Source of the DNA: Streptomyces alboflavus
GTDB taxonomy: Bacteria > Actinomycetota > Actinomycetes > Streptomycetales > Streptomycetaceae
Direction of reading: 5' to 3'
Assembly: GCF_000716675.1 (NCBI RefSeq)
Contig: NZ_JNXT01000023.1
Span: 70,930 to 134,929 of the forward strand
DNA length: 64,000 nt
Part shown: positions 48,088-56,294 of the stretch, in pieces
Layout of the letters: each line of letters begins with the position of its first letter
Position numbering within the stretch: position 1 is the stretch's first letter
The notes under the pieces: generated by a model
What the model saw: only the letters and a program-made list of their open reading frames with translations
Told to the model about the DNA's origin: nothing
Database searches by the model: none
Position numbers and translations under genes: made by a program

Positions 48088-48945
48088 TCAGCGGCTGGTG
48101 TCGAGGATGACCCGCGCCACCCGGGCCGGGTCGTCGTGCATCGGGACGTGCCCGCACCCGGGCAGCCGCACGAGCCGGGCCCCGGGGATGGCGTGCTTGG
48201 CCCGGATGCCCTGGCGGCGCAGCAGCAGCCGGTCGCGGGTGCCCCAGGCGACCGTGACCGGAAGACCCGGCACGTCGTCGCGGAAGCGCACGTCCCGCCC
48301 GGCGGCCAGCGTCTCGTGGAAGCCGGTCGCCTCGCGCAGCGCCAGCGTCTCCGCGACCACCGCCTCCGGCGAACGGTGGCCGGGGTGGGCGTAGATGGTG
48401 CTGGTGAGCGCGGTCCTGCCGACCGCGCTCCGGGAGAGGCGCTCGATCATCGGCAGGGGCATGCGGCGCGCGATCCCGTGCATGGCGCGCAGCGTCGAGA
48501 AGGCGTACCGGCGCTCCGCCTCGCTCCAGAACCCGGCGGGGGACAGGGCGGTGACGGACCGTACGAGCTTCTCCCGGCCCAGTTCGAGCGCGAGCAGTCC
48601 GCCCAGCGAGTTGCCCGCCACATGCGGCCGTTCGACGCCCAGGGCCCCGCACAGGGCGTGCAGCGTGGGCACCACCGTCGACAGGTCGTAGGCCAGTCCG
48701 TCCGGCAGCGCCGGGGAGGCGCCGAAGCCCGGCAGGTCCACGGCGATCACGTCCCGCTCGGCCGCGAGGATGCCGACGACGGGGTCCCAGGCCTGGCGGT
48801 GGTGGCCGATGCCGTGCAGCAGGAGCAGCGGTGCCCCGGTGCCCGAGCGCTGGTAGGAGACCGTCACCGAGCGCGGCCCGCAGGGTGAATCGACGCTGAA
48901 CGACACCTCTGCGGCCTCTGCGGCCCCTGCCACCCGTGCGGCCAT
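48088..48945 (-). CDS. Alpha/beta-hydrolase
   Basis: A 285-residue protein: SYQRSGTGAPLLLLHGIGHHRQAWDPVVGILAAERDVIAVDLPGFGAS at the oxyanion-side N-terminus and the nucleophile elbow GNSLGG, followed by late Asp/His regions (VAWGTRDRLLL and GCGHVPMHDDP) that complete the Ser-Asp-His triad. The start is ATG 48945 with an AGGAGC site. An ATG at 48966 is also in frame. It is divergent from the SigJ gene, which is a usual position for sigma-J/ECF targets. Confidence 0.92.
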   Translation of the reverse strand: MAARVAGAAEAAEVSFSVDSPCGPRSVTVSYQRSGTGAPLLLLHGIGHHRQAWDPVVGILAAERDVIAVDLPGFGASPALPDGLAYDLSTVVPTLHALCGALGVERPHVAGNSLGGLLALELGREKLVRSVTALSPAGFWSEAERRYAFSTLRAMHGIARRMPLPMIERLSRSAVGRTALTSTIYAHPGHRSPEAVVAETLALREATGFHETLAAGRDVRFRDDVPGLPVTVAWGTRDRLLLRRQGIRAKHAIPGARLVRLPGCGHVPMHDDPARVARVILDTSR

Positions 48946-48977
48946 GACTGCTCCTGACTTAGACACCTTGTCAGCAA

Positions 48978-49006
48978 CAATTACCGCTCAGTAGCGTCGA
49001 CTTCAA
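48978..49006 (-). promoter_or_regulatory. Possible promoter of the alpha/beta hydrolase gene
   Basis: On the minus strand, TTGAAG (49001-49006) and TAATTG (48978-48983) are 17 bp apart, upstream of the hydrolase ATG. The -35 is a fair match and the -10 is weak. Confidence 0.35.
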
Positions 49007-49128
49007 GGGTGCGACGGCACCGACTTGCCGCCGGGTCCGGTGCCGGGTCCGCCGGGGGCCCGGTGTGATCCTCGTCGGCTTGGCCGACGGAGGTGGACAC
49101 CGGCAGATCCGTCGGCTGGGATGGAGTC

Positions 49129-50019
49129 GTGGCTACCGATATCGCGACCGACGTCTTCGAAGAGCACCGGCCCGTCCTGATGGGCGTCGCCTACCGCATG
49201 CTCGGGCGGGTGGCCGACGCCGAGGACGTCGTCCAGGACGCCTGGCTGCGCTGGTCCGCCGGCGAGCGCGAGGACGTGCGCGAACCACGCGCCTACCTGG
49301 TGCGGATCACCACCCGCCTCGCCATCGACCGACTGCGCCACGCCCAGTCGCGCCGCGAGTCGTACGTCGGGCCCTGGCTGCCCGAGCCGCTGGTCACCGA
49401 CTTCGGGCCGACCGTGCCCGACACCGCGGAGAAGGCCGTGCTCGCCGACTCCGTGTCGCTCGCCGTGCTCGTCGTCCTGGAGTCCCTGTCGCCGCTGGAG
49501 CGCGCGGTGTTCGTGCTGCGCGAGGCCTTCGGGTTCCCGTACGCGGAGATCGCCGAGACGCTCGACCGCAGCGAGGCCGCCGTGCGCCAGCTCGCCGGGC
49601 GCGCCCGCAAGCACGTGGAGGAGGGGCGCCCGCGCTTCGAGGTCGACCCGGCCGAGCGCCGCGACCTCACCGAGCGCTTCCTCGCCGCCGCCGTGGACGG
49701 CGACCTGGAGGGGCTGATGTCGGTGCTCGCGCCGGACGTCGACCTGGTGGGCGACAGCGGCGGCAAGGCCAGGGCGCCCCTGCGGGTCGTGACGTCCGCC
49801 GACAAGGTGGGCCGCTTCGTCGTGGGCGCGGCGCGCAAGGGCCTCGCGGAGCACGCCGACTTCGAGATCCGCCACCTGGAGGTCAACGGCGTCCAGTCCG
49901 TCCTCTTCTTCGCCGACGGCAAGCCCGACAGCGTCATCCAGCTGGAGATCTCCGACGGACGTATCCAGCGCGTGTACATCGTGCGGAATCCGGACAAGCT
50001 CGGGGGGCTCGGCATCTAG
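49129..50019 (+). CDS. sigJ: SigJ-type ECF sigma factor with SnoaL-like C-terminus
   Basis: A 296-residue protein. Region 2 (DVFEEHRPVLMGVAYRMLGRVADAEDVVQDAWLRW) and region 4 (LESLSPLERAVFVLREAFGFPYAEIAETLDRSEAAVRQLAGRARKHV) of an ECF sigma factor precede a C-terminal NTF2/SnoaL-like domain (ERFLAAAVDGDLEGLMSVLAPDVDLVGDSGGK) that in ECF41/SigJ proteins controls activity in place of an anti-sigma factor. No anti-sigma gene is beside it. The start is taken as GTG 49129 (GGAG a few bases before). It is followed by a strong terminator. Confidence 0.93.
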   Translation: MATDIATDVFEEHRPVLMGVAYRMLGRVADAEDVVQDAWLRWSAGEREDVREPRAYLVRITTRLAIDRLRHAQSRRESYVGPWLPEPLVTDFGPTVPDTAEKAVLADSVSLAVLVVLESLSPLERAVFVLREAFGFPYAEIAETLDRSEAAVRQLAGRARKHVEEGRPRFEVDPAERRDLTERFLAAAVDGDLEGLMSVLAPDVDLVGDSGGKARAPLRVVTSADKVGRFVVGAARKGLAEHADFEIRHLEVNGVQSVLFFADGKPDSVIQLEISDGRIQRVYIVRNPDKLGGLGI

Positions 50020-50038
50020 CCCGCCCCTCCGCGCGAAA

Positions 50039-50069
50039 CAGCCCCCGCCCGTGCACCGGGCGGGGGCTG
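50039..50069. terminator. Terminator downstream of sigJ
   Basis: A perfect 13-bp GC stem (50039-50051 with 50057-50069) and a five-base loop (TGCAC), 19 bp past the sigJ stop. Confidence 0.85.
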
Positions 50070-50197
50070 CGCCGTGTGCGCGCCCGGTGGGGACGTATCG
50101 GATTGCGTCACGCCCGCCCGCCAGGTGTCGACCACGCGCGAACAGCGCGTGAATGCTCTGTGGCACCACTTCACTGCGGGCTGTAACGGACTCAGGA

Positions 50198-50232
50198 TTG
50201 GTCTTGACCAAGGGTGAGCGCGGCTCTATCGT
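50198..50232 (+). promoter_or_regulatory. GntR promoter with dre-like operator on the -35 box
   Basis: TTGGTCTTGACCAA (50198-50211) is a perfect inverted repeat with a 2-bp centre and differs from the DasR dre core TGGTCTAGACCA at one base. Inside it lies the -35 TTGACC (50204-50209), and 17 bp further the -10 TATCGT (50227-50232). A GntR/HutC protein bound here would occlude RNA polymerase, so autorepression of the gene at 50309 is expected. Confidence 0.65.
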
Positions 50233-50308
50233 CGCTGAGATAGTGCAGGAACCTTTAATAAACAAGGCGCGAAAAAGCCGCCTGCGCACGGCGATTGCGG
50301 AGGACAGG

Positions 50309-51070
50309 GTGGGGACCACGCAGCTGGAATCGGTGCCGGAGCCGAAGTACTGGCACCTCAAGACCGTGCTCAGCGAAGCACTGGACTCCGAGTTCGCCGT
50401 GGGCGAGATCCTGCCCAACGAACGCGACCTCGCCGCCCGGTTCGGCGTCGCCCGCGCGACGCTGCGCCAGGCACTGGAGCAGCTCGAGCTGGAAGGACGC
50501 CTGCAGCGCCGCCGCGGCGTCGGCACGACCGTCGCCCCGCCCCGCATGGGCGTGGCCGTCGGCTCCGCCCAGGGCACCTGGCCCGGCGCGGCCGGGGACG
50601 CCTGGCAGCCCGCGGACAGCGAGCTGGCGCCCGCGCCCGCCGAGGTGGCCCGAGCCCTGGACATCGACCCGGACGAGCCGGTGCACGTGGTGCGCCGCAC
50701 CCGTGTCTCCCACGGCCAGCCCGTGGCCGCCGAGCTGCTGTACGTCCCGGCGGGCTCCGTCCCCGACCTCACCGCGATCGACGCCCCCGCGGGCGCCGCA
50801 CGCGCGCGTGCCGTGCTGCGCGAGCTCGGCCGCCTCGCCCTGGAGGGCCAGGACCGCTCCGTCGAGCTCGGCTCCGCCCGCGCGGACGACGCCAAGGCCC
50901 TGGACCGCCTGCCCGGCGCCCCGGTCCTGGTCGTCACCACGCGCTTCCTCGCCGGCGGGCGCACGGCCGCGCTCTCCATGGCGACGTACCGCGCGGACAC
51001 CTGCCGCCTCACCTTCGGCGACCAGGGCGCGGTCGAGATCCACCACGGGCCGGAGCAGCAGGCTTCCTGA
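50309..51070 (+). CDS. GntR/HutC-family regulator (DasR-like)
   Basis: A 253-residue protein with a GntR winged helix (YWHLKTVLSEALDSEFAVGEILPNERDLAARFGVARATLRQALEQLELEGRLQRRRGVGTTVAP) and a UTRA ligand-sensing C-terminal domain (VHVVRRTRVSHGQPVAAELLYVPAG, about residues 115-250). The GTG at 50309 follows GGAGG. The family responds to sugar phosphates or amino sugars. A dre-like site on its promoter points to autoregulation, and the next gene is a convergent ROK regulator. Confidence 0.88.
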   Translation: MGTTQLESVPEPKYWHLKTVLSEALDSEFAVGEILPNERDLAARFGVARATLRQALEQLELEGRLQRRRGVGTTVAPPRMGVAVGSAQGTWPGAAGDAWQPADSELAPAPAEVARALDIDPDEPVHVVRRTRVSHGQPVAAELLYVPAGSVPDLTAIDAPAGAARARAVLRELGRLALEGQDRSVELGSARADDAKALDRLPGAPVLVVTTRFLAGGRTAALSMATYRADTCRLTFGDQGAVEIHHGPEQQAS

Positions 51071-51084
51071 GCGGCGTCACAGCG

Positions 51085-51140
51085 GGACGTCACGAAGGCG
51101 GGGCCTTCCTTTCGAGGAAGGCCCCGCCTTCGTGACGTCC
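51085..51140. terminator. 25-bp perfect bidirectional terminator
   Basis: The arms 51085-51109 and 51116-51140 are perfectly complementary over 25 bp and close the 6-nt loop TTTCGA, between the convergent GntR (ends 51070) and ROK (ends 51166) genes. It is one of the longest perfect stems in the window. Confidence 0.9.
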
Positions 51141-51165
51141 GCACGTCTTCCGGCGGCGCCGCACC

Positions 51166-52338
51166 CTACTGCCGCGCGGTCACCGTGCCCTCCACCGCGA
51201 ACAGCTCCTCCTCCACGTGGTCGAGCGCGAGCCGCAGCGCGCCCGTCGCCACCGCCGCCTCGCCGAGCATCGACAGCGTCACCCGGGGCGGCCTCAGGCA
51301 GTAGCGGGCCAGCTCCTGGTGCAGCGGCTCCAGGACGCCGTCGAGGCCCGCGGCCCAGCCGCCCACCACGACCAGCTCCGGGTCGAGCGCGAGGACCAGC
51401 GCGGCCACGTCGTGCACCAGACGGCGGATGAAGCGGTCGACCGCGGCAAGGGCACGCTCGTCGCCCTCACGCGCGTGCGCGAAGACCTCCGCGACCGCCT
51501 GCTCGTCCAGCGGGTGCAGCGGCTCGTCCGTGGTCGAGAGCAGCGTCTCCGGCGTCACCTCGCGGCCCAGCAGATGCAGCGCGCCGATCTCGCCCGCCGC
51601 GCCGCCGTACCCGCGGTGCAGCCGCCCGCCGATCAGCGAACCGGCACCGGGGCTCAGCCCGGCCAGGACGAACACCACGTCGTCCGACTCCGTCGCCGCG
51701 CCCTTCCAGTGCTCGGCGACCGCCGCCGCGTTCGCGTCGTTCTCCACCAGGACCGGGCACTTGAAGGAGCGCCGCAGCCGCTCGCCCAGCGGCAGCCCCG
51801 TCCAGCCCGGCAGCGCCGTGCTCAGCCGCACCGAACCGTCGGCCTCCACGATCCCCGGGCTGCCGACGCCGACGGCGCGCAGCGAGCCGCGTGAGACGCC
51901 CGCACGGCGCAGCAGATCGGCGACGGCACCCCGCATCCGCTCCAGGCGCTCGTCGGCGGACGCCGTCTCCGACACGTCCTTCGCCGCCGTCCCGAGGATC
52001 TTGCCGTCGAGGTCGGACAGCACGGCGGCGACGCGGTGCGGACCGATCTCCAGACCGAGCAGATGTCCCGCCTCCGCCCGGAACCGGAACTTCCGCGCCG
52101 GTCGGCCCTGCCGTCTCGCGCCGCCCTCGCCCGCGTCCGTCTCCACGACGAGCCCGGCCTCGCTGAGCCCCTCGACCACGCCCTCGACGGTGGGCCGCGA
52201 AAGCCCCGTCACCCGGGTGATCTCGGTGAGTGTCGCGAAATCCGCCGCACGCAGCGCGTGCAGCACGACCGCGGAGTTGATCCGCCGTAGCAGAGAAGGA
52301 TCTCCGCCGGTCAGCCGCCCCAACGTCCGTCCTTCCAT
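51166..52338 (-). CDS. ROK-family transcriptional regulator lacking the zinc motif
   Basis: A 390-residue ROK protein. It has an N-terminal winged-helix HTH (LLRRINSAVVLHALRAADFATLTEITRVTGLSRPTVEGVVEGLSEAGLV), then the ROK sugar-kinase fold with LLGLEIGPHRVAAVLSDLDGKI, PVLVENDANAAAVAEHWKG and GGAAGEIGALHLLG. The GxCxCGxxGCxE zinc signature of ROK kinases and NagC-type repressors is missing after EIGALHLLGREV, so it is probably a regulator with altered sugar binding. It is convergent with the GntR gene. Confidence 0.9.
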   Translation of the reverse strand: MEGRTLGRLTGGDPSLLRRINSAVVLHALRAADFATLTEITRVTGLSRPTVEGVVEGLSEAGLVVETDAGEGGARRQGRPARKFRFRAEAGHLLGLEIGPHRVAAVLSDLDGKILGTAAKDVSETASADERLERMRGAVADLLRRAGVSRGSLRAVGVGSPGIVEADGSVRLSTALPGWTGLPLGERLRRSFKCPVLVENDANAAAVAEHWKGAATESDDVVFVLAGLSPGAGSLIGGRLHRGYGGAAGEIGALHLLGREVTPETLLSTTDEPLHPLDEQAVAEVFAHAREGDERALAAVDRFIRRLVHDVAALVLALDPELVVVGGWAAGLDGVLEPLHQELARYCLRPPRVTLSMLGEAAVATGALRLALDHVEEELFAVEGTVTARQ

Positions 52339-52420
52339 CCCATGCGCATGATGGGCGAAGAGTACTCGGAAGCCACCGATCGGGGCGAGTGCCGATCAGG
52401 CCGCCCGGAAGGGGGCCGCT

Positions 52421-53083
52421 TCAGCCCGGCGCGACGAAACCGGACTCGTACGCCGTGATCACCGCCTGGGTCCGGTCGCGCGCCCCGAGCTTCGCGAGCA
52501 GCGAGCTCACATGCGACTTCACGGTCTCGGTGCCGACGACGAGGCGCCCCGCGATCTCCGCGTTCGACAGACCGCGCGCCATGAGCCGCAGGACCTCCTC
52601 CTCGCGCCCCGTCAGGGCGGCCCGCTCCAGGGCCGCCCTCGCGTCCGGATTGCCCCGCTGCCGCCCGTGGGAGCCCGCGAGCTCCCGCACCGCCGCCGGG
52701 AACAGCAGCGACTCGCCCTCGGCGACGAGGCGCACCGCGTGCACGATCTCCGCGGGCCGCGCGCGCTTCAGGAGGAAGCCGTCGGCGCCCGCGCGCAGCG
52801 CCTCGTACACGTACTCGTCGTTCTCGAAGGTCGTGATGACGACGATCTTGGGCGGGTCGGTGACCGTGCGCAGGACCGCGCGGGTCGCCTCGATGCCGTC
52901 GAGCAGCGGCATCCGCACGTCCATGGCCACCACGTCCGGCCGCAGCTCCCGCACCAGCGGGATCACGGCGGCGCCGTCCGCGGCCTCCCCGACGACCTCG
53001 ATGTCGGGCTGCGCCTCCAGGACGGCGCGCAGACCCGCGCGGACGAGGGGCTCGTCGTCGACGAGCAGGACGGTGACCGGCAT
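52421..53083 (-). CDS. NarL/LuxR-family response regulator
   Basis: A 220-residue protein with a receiver domain (VLLVDDEPLVRAGLRAVLEAQPDIEVVGEAADGAAVIPLVRELRPDVVAMDVRMPLLDG, Asp in AMDVRMP) and a C-terminal LuxR HTH (ALTGREEEVLRLMARGLSNAEIAGRLVVGTETVKSHVSSLLAKLG). Its cognate kinase is the gene upstream, 73 bp away on the same strand. The pair is divergent from an ABC exporter that it may control. Confidence 0.94.
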   Translation of the reverse strand: MPVTVLLVDDEPLVRAGLRAVLEAQPDIEVVGEAADGAAVIPLVRELRPDVVAMDVRMPLLDGIEATRAVLRTVTDPPKIVVITTFENDEYVYEALRAGADGFLLKRARPAEIVHAVRLVAEGESLLFPAAVRELAGSHGRQRGNPDARAALERAALTGREEEVLRLMARGLSNAEIAGRLVVGTETVKSHVSSLLAKLGARDRTQAVITAYESGFVAPG

Positions 53084-53137
53084 CCGGTCAGCGTAGATCA
53101 CGAGCGTTTCCGTACGCCGTCGAGTACCGGAGTAGGC

Positions 53138-53149
53138 CTCTACGTAGAG
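53138..53149. promoter_or_regulatory. Palindrome CTCTACGTAGAG between kinase and regulator genes
   Basis: A perfect 12-bp palindrome in the 73-bp gap upstream of the NarL gene. Its sequence differs from the BlaI-type sites at 22.3 and 24.4 kb, and it may mark an internal promoter or a response-regulator site. Confidence 0.35.
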
Positions 53150-53156
53150 CGTGCCG

Positions 53157-54395
53157 TCACGTCAGGGGGAGTTCGACACGGACCCGCCACTCGCCCTCGT
53201 GCGGTCCCGTGTGGGCCCGGCCGCCCAGCAGCGTCGCCCGCTCACGGATCCCGCGCAGGCCGCTGCCGCCGCGCCCGGTGGGTGCCGCGGGCCCCGACAG
53301 GGCGTTGCGCACGTCGAGCGTGAGCAGGCCCTCGTCGGCGGCGACCCGGACGCGTACCGGCACCGGGCCCGCGTGCCGCAGGACGTTGGTCAGGGACTCC
53401 TGGAGCATGCGGTAGCCCTCGCGCGACACAGGGCCGGGCAGCCGGTCCACCGGGCCCGTCACCTCGGCGTCCACCTTCACGCCCGACGTGCGCGCGGAGT
53501 CCAGGAGCCGGTCGGCGTCCACGAGCGTCGGCCGCTGCCGCCCGGGCCGACCGTCCTCGCGCAGCACCCGGAGCACCCGCTCCAGGTCCTCCAGGGCGTG
53601 CCGTCCGGTGTCCTCGATGGCCTCCAGGGCGCGCTCGGTGAACGCCGGGTCGGCGGTGGCCCGGGCGGCGCCCGCCTGCACCACGGCGACGGTCAGCGCG
53701 TGCCCGATGGAGTCGTGCAGTTCGCGGGCGATGCGATTGCGTTCCAGGAGCTGCTCGGTGCGCTCCTCCAGGGCGGCGAGGCGCTGGGCGGGGGAGGGGC
53801 CGAGGAGACGTTCGGCCACGGTGGCCACGAAGTGCCCCACCGCCACCACGAACCCGAGCAAAATCATCAGCGGCACGGGGACGAGCAGCGCGTCCACCCA
53901 CCAGGGGCCGTCCGCCAACGCGGGGAAGAACAGCGCAGGATCCGTCGTCCGCTCCTGCGCCGTCGCACCGATCAGCGCCAGCGTCTGCCCGATGAGCAGC
54001 GTGGACGCGAAGCCCGTCGCGCACCCCGTCTCCATGCGCAGCAGCAGCCAGAGCGCCGTGCGGCACCGCTCGTTCCAGGAGGCCGACGGCATGACCGAGA
54101 CACCGGAGTCGACGTGCTCCGCGTCGGACGGGCCCGCCGCCCCGCGCGCGTGGGCGCCGGGAAACAGCATCAGCCGCGCCTGCAGCCCCTCGGCCCGGCG
54201 CAGCGCGGGCAGCAGCCCGGCCACCACCCCCAGGGGGATCGGGAGGACGAAGAACCCCACGAACAGGTCGACGGCCCCCGCGTCCGACATCCCGTAGATC
54301 GACGCGCACGTCAGCCCGGGAACGGCGCCGAGGAGCACATGCAGCCAACGGGTGTACGTGACCGCGCGGGTGAGCGGTCGCAGGAAGCGGGGCAT
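53157..54395 (-). CDS. NarX-type sensor histidine kinase
   Basis: A 412-residue protein with N-terminal transmembrane segments (TRWLHVLLGAVPGLTCASIYGM, AVDLFVGFFVLPIPLGVVAGLL, ASTLLIGQTLALIGA, ALLVPVPLMILLGFVVAVG), a HisKA_3 domain with the H-box RNRIARELHDSIGHALTVAV and an HATPase (REGYRMLQESLTNVLRHAGP ... GSGLRGIRERATLLGGRA). It is the likely partner of the NarL-type regulator downstream. The start is ATG 54395. Confidence 0.92.
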   Translation of the reverse strand: MPRFLRPLTRAVTYTRWLHVLLGAVPGLTCASIYGMSDAGAVDLFVGFFVLPIPLGVVAGLLPALRRAEGLQARLMLFPGAHARGAAGPSDAEHVDSGVSVMPSASWNERCRTALWLLLRMETGCATGFASTLLIGQTLALIGATAQERTTDPALFFPALADGPWWVDALLVPVPLMILLGFVVAVGHFVATVAERLLGPSPAQRLAALEERTEQLLERNRIARELHDSIGHALTVAVVQAGAARATADPAFTERALEAIEDTGRHALEDLERVLRVLREDGRPGRQRPTLVDADRLLDSARTSGVKVDAEVTGPVDRLPGPVSREGYRMLQESLTNVLRHAGPVPVRVRVAADEGLLTLDVRNALSGPAAPTGRGGSGLRGIRERATLLGGRAHTGPHEGEWRVRVELPLT

Positions 54396-54429
54396 GCCGT
54401 CATCGTGCCAGCACCCGCGCGGGGCACGG

Positions 54430-54458
54430 CTCCCCCGTGCGGGGGAGAAGATCTCCCC
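54430..54458. promoter_or_regulatory. Overlapping inverted repeats between the kinase and the ABC exporter genes
   Basis: GGGGAGA-aga-TCTCCCC (54442-54458) is a perfect 7-bp inverted repeat, overlapped on the left by CTCCCC-cgtgc-GGGGGAG (from 54430). It sits centrally in the divergent region, so it is a candidate operator for the NarL regulator or another factor. Confidence 0.45.
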
Positions 54459-54503
54459 GGGCGGGGGAGGCCACGGGCCCGCCCGCACCGCGACGCTGTC
54501 CCC

Positions 54504-55460
54504 ATGACCAGCATCGACGTCCAACAGCTCACCAAGGAGTACGGCACCACCCGCGCGGTGGACGACGTGACGTTCAGCGTCCGCCCCGGCCAGGTCACCG
54601 GCTTCCTCGGCCCCAACGGCGCCGGAAAGTCCACCACGTTGCGCCTCGTCCTCGGCCTCGACCGGCCCACGTCCGGGACCGCGACCGTCGGCGGACGCCC
54701 GTACACGGCGTACGACGAACCGCTCCGCCAGGTCGGCGCCCTGCTCGACGCGCAGGCCGCCCACGGCTCCCGCACCGCCCGCAGTCACCTGCTCGCGCTC
54801 GCCGTGAGCAACCGGATCGCCCCGGCGCGCGTGGACGAGGTCCTGGAGGAGACCGGCCTGGCGGCCGTCGCGGGGCGCCGCGTGAAGACGTACTCGCTGG
54901 GCATGCGGCAGCGCCTGGGGATCGCCGCCGCGCTGCTCGGTGACCCCGCCGTCGTCCTCCTGGACGAGCCGTCCAACGGGCTCGACCCCGAAGGGATCAT
55001 CTGGATCCGTGAGTTGATGCGCCGTCTGGCCCGGGAGGGCCGCACCGTCCTGGTGTCCAGCCACCTCATGAACGAGACCGCGACGTTCGCCGACCACCTG
55101 GTCGTCCTCGGCCGCGGCAGGCTGCTCGCGGACACCCCGATGCGCGAGTTCATCGAGGCCCGCAGCCGCCCGCGGGTCCGGGCGCGCACCACCGACCCGG
55201 CCCGGCTGCGCGCGGCGCTCGCCCGCGCGGGACACGAGCTGGCGGAGGCCGACGACGGCCGCTGGACGGTCGACGGCGTCCGGGCCGAGGAGGTCGGCAG
55301 GCTCGCCGCCGAAGCGGGCGTGCCGATCCTCGAACTCGCCGACCAGGAGGCCTCCCTGGAGGAGGCCTACCTCGCGCTCACCGCCACCGAGACGGAGTTC
55401 TCCGCGTCCGCCGCGCCCTCGGCGTCCCCCGCCGTTCCCACACCTCTCCAGGAGGCCTGA
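54504..55460 (+). CDS. ABC transporter ATP-binding protein
   Basis: A 318-residue ATPase. Walker A GPNGAGKST (about residues 35-43), signature YSLGMRQRLGIAAAL, Walker B VLLDEPSNGLDPEG, then the DUF4162-like C-terminal domain (RPRVRARTTDPARLRAALARAGHELAEADDGRWTVDGVRAEEVGRLAAEAGVP). It pairs with the permease that starts 2 bp after its stop. The family exports antibiotics or lipids and is often controlled by an adjacent two-component pair, here divergent. Confidence 0.93.
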   Translation: MTSIDVQQLTKEYGTTRAVDDVTFSVRPGQVTGFLGPNGAGKSTTLRLVLGLDRPTSGTATVGGRPYTAYDEPLRQVGALLDAQAAHGSRTARSHLLALAVSNRIAPARVDEVLEETGLAAVAGRRVKTYSLGMRQRLGIAAALLGDPAVVLLDEPSNGLDPEGIIWIRELMRRLAREGRTVLVSSHLMNETATFADHLVVLGRGRLLADTPMREFIEARSRPRVRARTTDPARLRAALARAGHELAEADDGRWTVDGVRAEEVGRLAAEAGVPILELADQEASLEEAYLALTATETEFSASAAPSASPAVPTPLQEA

Positions 55461-55462
55461 CG

Positions 55463-56200
55463 ATGTCCACGTCCGCCGTACTGCACTCCGAGTGGATCAA
55501 GATCAAGTCGCTGCGGGGGAGCGTCGGTTCGCTCGTCGCGGTGTTCGTCGCGACCGTCGCCATCACCGTCCTCGTCTTCGCCACCGTCGGCCGCGCGGAG
55601 GCCGACAACGCCGACGCCGAACCCCTCTTCGACGCCTTCTACGCGTTCAACTTCGGGCAGGTCGCCGCCATCAGCTTCGGAGCCGCGGCCGTCAGCTCCG
55701 AGTACGTCAACGGCGCGCTGCGGGTCTCGCTCGCCGCCGTGCCGCGCCGCGGCCTCTTCTACGGCGCGAAGATCGCCGTCCTGGGCGCGGCGGCGCTCCT
55801 GGTGGGGCTCGTCACCAGCTTCACCACGTTCCTCGGCGGACAGGCCTTCCTCGGTGAGTACGCCATCGGGCTCGGTCACCCCGGGGCGGTGCGCGCGTGC
55901 GTCGGGGGCGGCGTCTACCTCGCGTTGATGGCGCTGTTCGCGGCGGGCCTCACGGCGGTGCTGCGCAGCGGTGCCGTGGTGCTCGGCGTGCTCATCCCGT
56001 TCACCCTGATCGTCCCGTTCGTGCTCGGGGACATGGCGGGCGGCGCGGCCCAGTTCCTGCCCGACCGGGCCGGGCAGCAGATCCTGCACGAGGCCCCGGA
56101 CGGGATGCTCGGCCCCTGGGCGGGGCTCGGGGTGACGGCGCTGTGGGCGGTGGCGTCGCTGGGCGCCGGGTGGTGGGCGGTGCGGAGGCGGGACGCGTGA
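55463..56200 (+). CDS. ABC transporter permease
   Basis: A 245-residue protein with about six hydrophobic segments (SLVAVFVATVAITVLVFATVG, QVAAISFGAAAVSSEYVNGAL, IAVLGAAALLVGLVTSFTTFLGG, ALMALFAAGLTAVLRSG, LGVLIPFTLIVPFVLGDMAGG, LGVTALWAVASLGAGWWAVRRR), matching ABC2-type permeases with the EYxxGT/EYVNG motif. It is coupled to the ATPase gene. The cargo is unknown. Confidence 0.9.
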   Translation: MSTSAVLHSEWIKIKSLRGSVGSLVAVFVATVAITVLVFATVGRAEADNADAEPLFDAFYAFNFGQVAAISFGAAAVSSEYVNGALRVSLAAVPRRGLFYGAKIAVLGAAALLVGLVTSFTTFLGGQAFLGEYAIGLGHPGAVRACVGGGVYLALMALFAAGLTAVLRSGAVVLGVLIPFTLIVPFVLGDMAGGAAQFLPDRAGQQILHEAPDGMLGPWAGLGVTALWAVASLGAGWWAVRRRDA

Positions 56201-56294
56201 CGAGGCGCGGACGCGGGCAGCCGCTGAGGCCTCGTCAGTCGTCCGACGCCTGACGGACAGCCAAGGGGCGGTGGCAACGGCTTTACTGGATGCC

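Noticed and set aside
53138..53149. A third BlaI-type operator (CTCTACGTAGAG).
   Set aside because: It lacks the 4-bp spacer and TACA/TGTA spacing of the sites at 22.3 and 24.4 kb.
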